Assembly: GCA_946479395.1 (NCBI GenBank)
Contig: CAMLFV010000097.1
Coordinates: forward strand, 1-10,164
DNA length: 10,164 nt
Source of the DNA: an uncultured Flavobacterium sp.
Lineage (GTDB): Bacteria; Bacteroidota; Bacteroidia; Flavobacteriales; Flavobacteriaceae
Reading direction: 5' to 3'
Made by a program: the position numbers and the translations under genes
Part shown: piece by piece, positions 1-7,418 of the stretch
Layout: every line of letters starts with the position of its first letter
Numbering within the stretch: position 1 is the stretch's first letter
Notes under the pieces: generated by a model
The model's input: the letters and a program-made list of their open reading frames with translations, nothing else
Told to the model about the DNA's origin: nothing
The model's database searches: none

Positions 1-430
1 CTTTTGAATTTTTTCCATAAATATTATTACCTATCTGAATCCAATTACCAATACCATCATATTCGTAAACTGCAACATACCCTATTGAATCATCTCCAGG
101 ATTTCCAGAACTTGCTACCGCAATAATATTACCATTGTGCGTAATATCAACGTCACTGCCTAAATGATCTGCAATTCCATTTGATTCAATTGACGAACCA
201 ACCTGTACCCAACTACCATTTGCATTTTTAAAAACCCTTACTGCACCTCTATTGTTATTAATAGTTTTATACCCTGAGGCTGATGTCACGATTGTTGTTC
301 CATCACCCGATATGGCAACGCGTTTTCCCAACAACTCCGTTTGTTGAATTGCATTAATATCCTGCCCAATCTGTACTTGACTAAATCCTAAAAAAGGAAT
401 TAGTAAAAAGAAAAGTATTTTTTTGTTCAT
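1..430 (-). CDS. Secreted beta-propeller repeat protein, partial (3' end beyond left edge)
   Basis: The frame is open from an ATG at 430 to the left edge, giving 143 N-terminal residues. It begins with a signal peptide (MNKKILFFLLIPFLGFS, probable cleavage before Q18), followed by repeats that contain an IGxxI strand, an S/T-x-(D/N)-G turn and a V-x-V-[FY] strand leading into a W-x-Q-[IV]-G motif. Two full repeats and the start of a third are visible. The protein is a paralogue of the complete gene just upstream on the same strand, whose stop lies 12 bases from this start; the two are probably co-transcribed. By analogy with the paralogue it should be exported by Sec and carry a T9SS sorting domain, but the C-terminus is outside the window. 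Whether it binds carbohydrate, protein or the cell surface is unknown. Confidence 0.85.
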   Translation of the reverse strand, partial: MNKKILFFLLIPFLGFSQVQIGQDINAIQQTELLGKRVAISGDGTTIVTSASGYKTINNNRGAVRVFKNANGSWVQVGSSIESNGIADHLGSDVDITHNGNIIAVASSGNPGDDSIGYVAVYEYDGIGNWIQIGNNIYGKNSK

Positions 431-442
431 AATTATGTATTT

Positions 443-1888
443 TTAGTTAACAATCACTTTTTTAGTAGCTTTACCTTGATCTGTTGTAACCTCAACAAAA
501 TACATACCTTTTGCAAGCTGACTTACATCAATTACAGTTGCAGTTGTTGTTTTAACTATTTGACCTAAATTATTGTAAATAGTTACATGTTCTAAAACCA
601 GATTACTTTCTAAATCGATATTTAAAACATCTGATGTTGGGTTGGGATAAATGTTGAAGTTTTCTAAAACAAAATCATTGTTAGAAAGTGCTTTTGAGTA
701 ATCCCATATTTGAACATAACCTTCTTTTGCTTGAGGATCAAAAGAAAGAAAGGGGGCTCCAACAGCAACAATAGTTCCATCCCCAGAAATTGATACTGAA
801 TTGGCATAGCGACCTAGTATTGCATCAGGTTCCTTTTCTTGAATATCGTTACCAATTTTTGCCCATACTCCAGATAAATTTTTATAAACTCTTAAAACTG
901 CTGGCAAAGATATATGATTGGGGTCGCTGGCAAATGCTAAAGTGTTTCCGTCTGCAGATATGGAAACACCTCCGGCATCTCTTTCTCCAAGTATAGTATT
1001 GCCAATCTGTTGCCAAGCATTAGAGATATTTTTATAAACCTTTACATTACCAATACTTTCTGGAATATTGTTTTTCAACTTACGAGATGATATTGCAAGG
1101 ACACTTCCATCAGATGAAAGATCAATACTGCTTCCAAAATATTCAATTAACGATTCCCCGTTAAGATCTTGACCTATTTTTGTCCACGTTCCTGAAATAT
1201 TTTTATAGACAAATACAGATCCAGCACCTTGAACACCATTTATATCATTAGAATAAGCACTAATTGCTACTACACTTCCATCTTCAGAAAGAGACATCAT
1301 AATTCCAAAACCACTTAACCATCCGTACTGACTACCATCAATATCTTGTCCTATTTGTGTCCAAACTCCAGCTAAATCTTTGTACAACCGAACAATTTGA
1401 TTCCCAGTTGGACCTCCATTAAATGCAACAGCTAAAACAGTTCCATCTGATGAAATAAAAGCAAAGCTACCTGCGGAGTTACTAAAGGAAATATCCTGCC
1501 CTATTTGAGTCCATAAACCCGAAACATTTTGATAAACACGAATGTTTCTATCATTATTGTTTTTATTCACCCATGGAACTACAAACCTTGAACCATCTGC
1601 TGAAAGTGAAATAGCATACCTTGGAATTTGTCCATCAATTGAATTGTCTGATAGAGTTTGCCCAACCTGTGTCCAAATACTTGAATTATTCTGAAAAACT
1701 TTTATATAGCCATAACCTGGCTTATTATCATTAAAAGCATTAATGACAACAGTTTTTCCATTATCAGAAAGAGATACACTATTCCCAAAGTGATCTTGGT
1801 TATTATCTCCAATAATATCCTGCCCTATTTGTACTTGGCTAAATCCAATTACAGGAATTAATAAAAAGAAAAGTATTTTTTTGTTCAT
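443..1888 (-). CDS. Secreted seven-repeat beta-propeller protein with T9SS type A sorting domain
   Basis: 481 residues. A Sec signal peptide covers residues 1-17 (cleavage before Q18). Seven repeats of about 50 residues follow. Each carries an S-x-(D/N)-G type turn (near 41-44, 96-99, 146-149, 201-204, 258-261, 311-314, 368-371), a hydrophobic strand, a V-x-V-[YF]-[KQ]-[ND] strand and a W-[TQA]-[QK]-[IV]-G-[QN] segment leading to the next unit. Seven units suggest a closed seven-bladed propeller of the FG-GAP or WD-like kind. Residues about 409-481 form a Por/T9SS type A sorting domain (NFNIYPNP start, LGQ centre, GMYFVEV and a basic VIVN end). The mature protein should therefore cross the outer membrane through T9SS and stay on the surface or be released. 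Ligand and function are unknown. The gene follows a terminator and precedes a paralogue by 12 bases. Confidence 0.88.
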   Translation of the reverse strand: MNKKILFFLLIPVIGFSQVQIGQDIIGDNNQDHFGNSVSLSDNGKTVVINAFNDNKPGYGYIKVFQNNSSIWTQVGQTLSDNSIDGQIPRYAISLSADGSRFVVPWVNKNNNDRNIRVYQNVSGLWTQIGQDISFSNSAGSFAFISSDGTVLAVAFNGGPTGNQIVRLYKDLAGVWTQIGQDIDGSQYGWLSGFGIMMSLSEDGSVVAISAYSNDINGVQGAGSVFVYKNISGTWTKIGQDLNGESLIEYFGSSIDLSSDGSVLAISSRKLKNNIPESIGNVKVYKNISNAWQQIGNTILGERDAGGVSISADGNTLAFASDPNHISLPAVLRVYKNLSGVWAKIGNDIQEKEPDAILGRYANSVSISGDGTIVAVGAPFLSFDPQAKEGYVQIWDYSKALSNNDFVLENFNIYPNPTSDVLNIDLESNLVLEHVTIYNNLGQIVKTTTATVIDVSQLAKGMYFVEVTTDQGKATKKVIVN

Positions 1889-1921
1889 TATATTTATTTT
1901 TTAGTTAAAAAGTAAATATAA

Positions 1922-1955
1922 TAAAAAAACAGCTCCGTTTTATAGAACTGTTTTT
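1922..1955 (-). terminator. Rho-independent terminator after the ABC-F gene
   Basis: The arms at 1925-1935 and 1945-1955 form an 11-base-pair stem with one G-T wobble on the minus strand, around a 9-base loop. Read on the minus strand, the stem runs into a run of T residues (1923-1929), as expected for an intrinsic terminator. It lies 21 bases beyond the ABC-F stop codon and 34 bases before the start of the propeller gene, so it separates the two transcription units. The A-rich left flank would also let it act weakly in the other direction. Confidence 0.75.
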
Positions 1956-1976
1956 AAATAATATTGTAAAATATAA

Positions 1977-3605
<1,629 letters not shown>

Positions 3606-3615
3606 TTATAAGCTG

Positions 3616-3623
3616 CAAATTTA
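3616..3623 (-). promoter_or_regulatory. Candidate -7 element for the ABC-F gene
   Basis: The minus strand reads TAAATTTG, a perfect match to the Bacteroidota sigma-A -7 consensus TAnnTTTG. It lies 22 bases upstream of the ABC-F start codon, giving an expected leader of about 15-20 bases. I do not see a TTG at the preferred -33 spacing; the nearest is only 12 bases away. The assignment therefore rests on the -7 element and its position alone. Confidence 0.5.
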
Positions 3624-3676
3624 CGAAAATATATCCAATTAAAGGATCGAATTAAAATTAGTTGAAGTAGACAGCA

Positions 3677-3691
3677 TGAGTATTTTACTCA
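3677..3691. repeat. 15-base palindrome between divergent genes
   Basis: TGAGTA-TTT-TACTCA is a perfect six-base inverted repeat with a three-base centre, in the gap between the divergent ABC-F and DUF2520 genes. Its right arm, extended to TACTCAACT (3686-3694), could instead pair with AGTTGAAGTA at 3660-3669 with one bulged base. It lies upstream of both candidate -7 elements, so an operator is more plausible than an mRNA structure. No regulator can be named. Confidence 0.35.
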
Positions 3692-3754
3692 ACTTTTCAT
3701 AATTTTTAATTATAAATTCGTTTTTTCTTAAAATTATATTAAATTTAACTTAAT

Positions 3755-3787
3755 TTGAAATTACAAAATGGTGTTGCCTTAATTTTG
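3755..3787 (+). promoter_or_regulatory. Candidate Bacteroidota promoter for the DUF2520 operon
   Basis: TAATTTTG at 3780-3787 matches TAnnTTTG, and TTG at 3755-3757 sits 22 bases upstream, within or close to the usual range for the -33 element. The -7 element ends only five bases before the ATG at 3793. Transcription would thus begin at or within a few bases of the start codon, giving a leaderless or nearly leaderless message. The earlier ATG at 3788 is followed two codons later by TGA and cannot be the start. Confidence 0.5.
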
Positions 3788-3792
3788 ATGTT

Positions 3793-4545
3793 ATGAAAAC
3801 AATAAACATAATAGGTTCTGGTAATGTGGCGCATCATTTGGTGAGGGCTATAGCCGAATTATCAAATTATAAGATTCAACATGTGGCGGTTCGTTCTTTA
3901 GATAAGGTTGCAGATTTTTTTCCGAAAGATTTAATTGTTCCAAGTATTGAAGATTTAAAACCGGCTGATATCACTTTGATTTCGGTTACCGACAGCGCCA
4001 TTGCAGAAGTTTCAGCAAGAATTCCGTATAAAGATTCATTAGTGGTTCATACATCGGGGACAACCGCTTTAGATGTTCTGAACGATAAAAACCGAAAAGG
4101 CGTTTTTTATCCGTTACAGACATTTTCTAAAAACAAGGAAATCAATTTTAAGGAAGTTCCGTTGTGTTTTGAAGCTGAAGATAATAATGATTTAATCGAA
4201 TTGAAATCGCTTGCAAAAGAACTATCGCGCAATGTATTCGAAATATCGTCTGAACAACGAAAAAGTTTGCATGTAGCAGCCGTTTTTGTCAGTAATTTTA
4301 CCAATCATCTGTATTCAATAGGAAATGAAATCTGTAAAGAAAATAATATTCCGTTCGATATTTTAAAACCGCTAATTAAGGAAACCGCTGACAAGATCAA
4401 TTACTTGAATCCTAAAGAGGCACAAACAGGTCCGGCAATAAGGTTCGATCAAAAAACAATAAAAGTACACCAAGATTTTTTAACCAATAAAACTTATAAA
4501 GAAATTTATAATTTAATTACACAAAGCATACAAGAAAATGTCTAA
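3793..4545 (+). CDS. DUF2520 / Rossmann-like domain protein
   Basis: 250 residues. The N-terminus holds a dinucleotide-binding beta-alpha-beta motif (IIGSGNVAHHL, 6-16) followed by a Rossmann half with ISVTDSAI (63-70) and VVHTSGTTALDVL (84-96). The C-terminal half carries the conserved DUF2520 blocks GVFYPLQTFSKN (103-114), HVAAVFVSNFTNHL (160-173), LKPLIKETADKI (191-202) and TGPAIRFD (212-219). The family resembles NADP-dependent oxidoreductases of the ProC/F420-dependent type in fold, but its substrate is not known. The C-terminal conserved histidine and asparagine in the H-x6-SNF-x2-NH block may line the active site (inference). It is the first gene of an operon, and its stop overlaps the start of the HAD phosphatase gene by 8 bases, implying translational coupling. 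Confidence 0.88.
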   Translation: MKTINIIGSGNVAHHLVRAIAELSNYKIQHVAVRSLDKVADFFPKDLIVPSIEDLKPADITLISVTDSAIAEVSARIPYKDSLVVHTSGTTALDVLNDKNRKGVFYPLQTFSKNKEINFKEVPLCFEAEDNNDLIELKSLAKELSRNVFEISSEQRKSLHVAAVFVSNFTNHLYSIGNEICKENNIPFDILKPLIKETADKINYLNPKEAQTGPAIRFDQKTIKVHQDFLTNKTYKEIYNLITQSIQENV

Positions 4546-5065
4546 AAGTTACAAAGAATACCTGAACAACATTAACACGTTTATTTTTGATGTTGACGGC
4601 GTATTAACAAACGGAACAATACAAGTTACACAAGCAGGAGAATTATTAAGAACCATGAACATTCGCGACGGTTACGCAATGAAAGCCGCAATAGAAAAAG
4701 GATACAATGTTTGTGTTATTTCGGGCGGATCAAGCGAAGGTGTTAGAATACGATTAAGAAATTTAGGCATTTACGACATACATTTAGGGGTTATTGATAA
4801 GATTGAAGTTTATCAGGAATATATTGATGTGAACAATATTAAACCCGAAAATGTTTTATACATGGGCGACGATTTGCCCGATTACTGGGTAATGCAAAAG
4901 GTAGGTTTACCTGCTTGTCCGCAAGATGCTGCACCCGAGATTAAAAGACTTAGTAAATACATTTCGCATATAAAAGGTGGCGAAGGTGCCGTGCGCGATG
5001 TAATTGAACAAGTTATGAAGGTTCAAGGAAATTGGCTTGAGCACTTCGAAGCAAAGTTTGATTAA
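4538..5065 (+). CDS. KdsC-like HAD phosphatase (3-deoxy-manno-octulosonate-8-phosphatase family)
   Basis: 175 residues, the usual length of capless KdsC-type HAD phosphatases that act as tetramers. Motif I is FDVDGVLTNG (D18 nucleophile, D20 acid/base), motif II is the serine in VISGG (S62), motif III is K88, and motif IV is GDDLPD (D111, D112, D115). The C-terminal GGEGAVRDV block (147-155) is typical of KdsC and contributes to the neighbouring subunit's active site. The classic reaction is Kdo-8-phosphate to Kdo for LPS inner core synthesis. No other Kdo gene (kdsA, kdsB, kdsD) lies in the window, so a related sugar-acid phosphate or another small phosphate ester remains possible. The start overlaps the DUF2520 gene; the next gene follows after 18 bases. 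Confidence 0.87.
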   Translation: MSKSYKEYLNNINTFIFDVDGVLTNGTIQVTQAGELLRTMNIRDGYAMKAAIEKGYNVCVISGGSSEGVRIRLRNLGIYDIHLGVIDKIEVYQEYIDVNNIKPENVLYMGDDLPDYWVMQKVGLPACPQDAAPEIKRLSKYISHIKGGEGAVRDVIEQVMKVQGNWLEHFEAKFD

Positions 5066-5083
5066 CAGTTAAATATATAAGCT

Positions 5084-5977
5084 ATGAATGTTCTAAAGAA
5101 AGATCAAGCACAAATGATGTTGCAGGTTATTGCAGCTATTTTACTTTTTAGGTTTGTTTTATTTGAGCCTTTGGTTCAAGATTTAGGGCTTTCTAAGCTT
5201 CATTATTTTTCGTTTGTTATTGCTATTGGCTTTATTTTGTATGGTGGTGTTTTGCTGTATAAAATTGTGTTGCAGGAAGAATTTCCCGATAAAAGTATCG
5301 AAAAAAGTGTTGAAAAAGCATATTACAAATATTTAGGAGTTAATGCAGTTGGTATTGGAATTTCGTTTTTTGTTGCCAGCGATATTGATCGTACCTATTA
5401 CTTTGGATTTTTCTTAGGTTTAGCTGCGATACTTTACCTGTATATTACCCAATGGCGCAAAATTTTGGTGTTTGATAATATTGTGTATTCACTGATTATT
5501 TCGTTCTCGTTTTTTATTTTGGTTTTGATGGATTTAATGCCGTCGCTACAAATGAATGCCGAACAAAATCCGGAAAAACAGCAATTGCTTAATATTTCGT
5601 TACAAATATGTGTGTTATTATGGTTCTTATATTTTATTAAAACGATTTTGATCGACCTAAAATTTATGGAATTGGATATTAAGCACAAACGCAAGTCACT
5701 GGCAACCATTCATGGCAGAGAAATTGGTGCAAAACGAACAACTGTTTTATCACTAATTCCTTTGGTGTTGATCATTCTGTTTTGTGTAATTCATTTAAAC
5801 CTGACCATTTTAATAGGATACATTGGTGCATTGGTGGTACTTCCCTATTTATTTTATCTGTCAAAATTGTGGAATGCCAAAACGACCGAAGATTTTGACC
5901 GCATAAACAATATTTTAAACATAATCATTTGGTTAACTATATTTTCCATTGTAGTTTTATACTTCAATTTAAAATAA
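5084..5977 (+). CDS. UbiA-superfamily-like integral membrane protein lacking catalytic motifs
   Basis: 297 residues, strongly hydrophobic, with about nine membrane segments (near 10-28, 40-60, 82-99, 105-121, 131-150, 170-190, 217-237, 240-259, 277-294). Nine helices and this length fit UbiA prenyltransferases. Several stretches line up by eye with flavobacterial UbiA-type geranylgeranylglycerol-phosphate transferases as I recall them: YKYLGVNAVGIGISFF (81-96), ILYLYITQWRKI (116-127), VLMDLMP (147-153), GAKRTT...LSLIP (215-226) and LYLSKLWNAKTTEDF (257-271, approximately). The two Asp-rich motifs that bind Mg-diphosphate are not intact: the NDxxDxxxD position reads YKIVLQEEF (59-67), and the second motif reads DLKFMELD (191-198). 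It may be a catalytically dead paralogue or have a changed role. The operon position after KdsC and before Maf is where I would expect the active enzyme. Confidence 0.6.
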   Translation: MNVLKKDQAQMMLQVIAAILLFRFVLFEPLVQDLGLSKLHYFSFVIAIGFILYGGVLLYKIVLQEEFPDKSIEKSVEKAYYKYLGVNAVGIGISFFVASDIDRTYYFGFFLGLAAILYLYITQWRKILVFDNIVYSLIISFSFFILVLMDLMPSLQMNAEQNPEKQQLLNISLQICVLLWFLYFIKTILIDLKFMELDIKHKRKSLATIHGREIGAKRTTVLSLIPLVLIILFCVIHLNLTILIGYIGALVVLPYLFYLSKLWNAKTTEDFDRINNILNIIIWLTIFSIVVLYFNLK

Positions 5978-6190
5978 AACTTTTATTTAATTTTTCAAAC
6001 AGCATAGGTATATAGATTTAATACTTTATAAGATTTCATAGTTACCTTCATGAAACATTTAGTTAGACTATGTTTTATATCGAAGATAAAATCTATTTAA
6101 ACTTAAAATTAAAAACAATATCTATTGTATCTATGTGGTTTATTCATTATTTTGTGGGTTTTATTATTTAAAAGGTTAAACCATATCAGA
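5978..6190. repeat. 213-base gap with nested inverted repeats
   Basis: No gene is supported here. CATAG/ATAG-rich sequence at 6003-6019 is imperfectly mirrored by ATATCTATTGTATCTATG at 6118-6135. Inside it, ATAGATTT (6012-6019) matches AAATCTAT (6089-6096) in inverted order, and CATAGT (6037-6042) matches ACTATG (6067-6072). The right edge (CTATGTGGTTTA, from 6131) resembles CTATGTGGTAAA in the gap at 7279-7418. This suggests a dispersed intergenic repeat. No clear promoter for the Maf gene is visible. Confidence 0.45.
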
Positions 6191-6772
6191 ATGATCTTAC
6201 AAGAAAAATATAACGATTATCAAATAATATTAGCATCAAATTCTCCCAGAAGAAAACAATTTTTAACAGATTTAGGTTTAAATTTCACTATTAAACCAGC
6301 TAACGTAAACGAAGAATATCCTTCCCACTTAAAGGGCAAGGATATTGCTTTATATATAGCACAGCAAAAAGCATCGGTTTTTAATAATTTAGATACGAAC
6401 GAGCTTATAATTACCTGCGATACCATAGTTTGGATTGATGATGTTGCTTTAGGAAAACCCGAAAACAGTGACGATGCTAAACAGATGTTACAACAATTAT
6501 CAGGTAAAACGCATGAGGTTATAAGTGCTGTCTGTATAAAATCAAATAAAAAAGAACATTTATTTTACGATGTAACCGAAGTAACATTCAACACAATAAA
6601 TTCTTTAGATATTGACTATTATGTTGATACTTTTAAACCTTTTGATAAAGCAGGATCGTACGGAATTCAAGAATGGATTGGTTTAATCGGAATTGAGAAA
6701 ATCAACGGATCGTACACAAATGTTGTAGGCATGCCCATGGAAAAACTGTATAACGAATTAATGAAATGGTAA
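6191..6772 (+). CDS. maf: Maf-family nucleotide pyrophosphatase
   Basis: 193 residues from the ATG at 6191. The N-terminal signature IILASNSPRRKQFL (12-25) is the Maf/YhdE loop, with S16, R20, R21 and K22. ITCDTIVW (74-81) carries the likely catalytic Asp77, followed by the conserved LGKP (87-90). The end holds AGSYGIQEW (155-162) and NGSYTNVVGMP (172-182), also typical. Maf proteins hydrolyse non-canonical or pyrimidine nucleoside triphosphates to monophosphates plus diphosphate; the YhdE branch acts on dTTP and UTP. The exact substrate here is not settled by sequence. An in-frame TTG at 6125 would add 22 hydrophobic residues with no counterpart in the family, so 6191 is preferred. Its stop overlaps the start of the MscS-type gene. 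Confidence 0.92.
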   Translation: MILQEKYNDYQIILASNSPRRKQFLTDLGLNFTIKPANVNEEYPSHLKGKDIALYIAQQKASVFNNLDTNELIITCDTIVWIDDVALGKPENSDDAKQMLQQLSGKTHEVISAVCIKSNKKEHLFYDVTEVTFNTINSLDIDYYVDTFKPFDKAGSYGIQEWIGLIGIEKINGSYTNVVGMPMEKLYNELMKW

Positions 6773-7278
6773 TGTTTAAAGATTTTCATTTACAAGATTA
6801 TTACGGAAAAATAATAGCTACGTTGATTTTAATCGTTGTTATTTATATTTTAAGGCTGATTATAAGAAAGGTTGTTTTAAAATTCTCTGAATATTCTTCA
6901 AAATCAGATAATCGCAGCAAACTAATCATTAAGTATTTTAATTCGCTACTTAATATTTTGTTCGTTATTTTTATCATCTTACTATGGGGAGTTGATACAA
7001 CACAACTTTTTGGCTTTGTGGGTGCTGCAATAACTTTTATTGGTGTCGCATTCTTTGCACAATGGTCGGTTTTAAGCAATTTTACCGCAGGTGTTATTAT
7101 GTTTTTTGCATTTCCTTATAAAATCGGCGACCGTATAAGAATCCAAGATAAAGATTTTCCTATTGAAGCCGAAATTGATGATATCAAGGCATTTCATACT
7201 ATTTTAATTACCAGTGAAGGTGAACGTATTTCGTATCCAAATAATCTGTTTTTACAAAAATCTGTAGTGGTTTTGTAG
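6766..7278 (+). CDS. Minimal MscS-type mechanosensitive channel
   Basis: 170 residues. Three membrane segments are seen: about 13-37, 55-75 and the pore-lining TM3 region 82-114 (FGFVGAAITFIGVAFFAQWSV then SNFTAGVIMFF). The MscS beta domain follows (FPYKIGDRIRI 116-126, then D138-F143 and SYPNNLFLQK 156-165). The protein stops right after the beta domain, so the C-terminal alpha/beta cage of E. coli MscS (286 residues) is absent. It is likely an inner-membrane channel that opens under membrane tension during osmotic downshock. Two starts are possible: ATG 6766, overlapping the Maf gene by 7 bases, or ATG 6772 in the TAATG stop-start overlap, giving 168 residues. Either implies translational coupling with Maf. 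Confidence 0.87.
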   Translation: MVMFKDFHLQDYYGKIIATLILIVVIYILRLIIRKVVLKFSEYSSKSDNRSKLIIKYFNSLLNILFVIFIILLWGVDTTQLFGFVGAAITFIGVAFFAQWSVLSNFTAGVIMFFAFPYKIGDRIRIQDKDFPIEAEIDDIKAFHTILITSEGERISYPNNLFLQKSVVVL

Positions 7279-7282
7279 GATT

Positions 7283-7349
7283 TTATTTACCACAGATAGC
7301 ACAGATTAAAAAAATTACATTTAAAATACTTTAATCTGTGGTAATAAAT
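7283..7349. repeat. Inverted repeat downstream of the MscS-type gene, possible terminator
   Basis: CACAGATTAAA (7300-7310) is perfectly inverted as TTTAATCTGTG (7330-7340), with a 19-base loop. An outer TTTACC (7287-7292) also mirrors GGTAA plus TAAA (7340-7347), but the left side carries an extra CACAGAT copy (7291-7297), so inner and outer pairings compete. It begins a few bases after the channel gene's stop, and there is no run of T after the stem. It may be a dispersed intergenic repeat that also ends transcription. The rest of the 140-base gap holds CTATGTTTCTATGTGGTAAA (7367-7386) and a CTAGT-T-ACTAG palindrome (7395-7405). Confidence 0.55.
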
Positions 7350-7418
7350 ATATTCAAAATAATAAACTATGTTTCTATGTGGTAAAACCAATCACTAGTT
7401 ACTAGAAATATCAAAAAA

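Noticed and set aside
790..996. Plus-strand open frame of 68 codons inside the propeller gene
   Set aside because: It is antisense to the repeat region of a convincing secreted protein and shows no domain or start context of its own.
1913..1920. TATATTTA on the minus strand as -7 element of the first propeller gene
   Set aside because: It lacks the final G of the consensus, and the -33 position would fall in the terminator stem. This is too weak in AT-rich DNA.
5972..5988. AAATAAAA/TTTTATTT inverted repeat at the end of the UbiA-like gene as a terminator
   Set aside because: The stem is made of A-T pairs only, has almost no loop, and includes the stop codon. Such sequences are expected by chance at this base composition.
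6125..6190. In-frame TTG start that would give the Maf protein a 22-residue hydrophobic N-terminal extension
   Set aside because: Maf enzymes begin a few residues before the ASNSPRR motif. The extension has no family counterpart and overlaps the inverted-repeat region. The ATG at 6191 gives the usual length.
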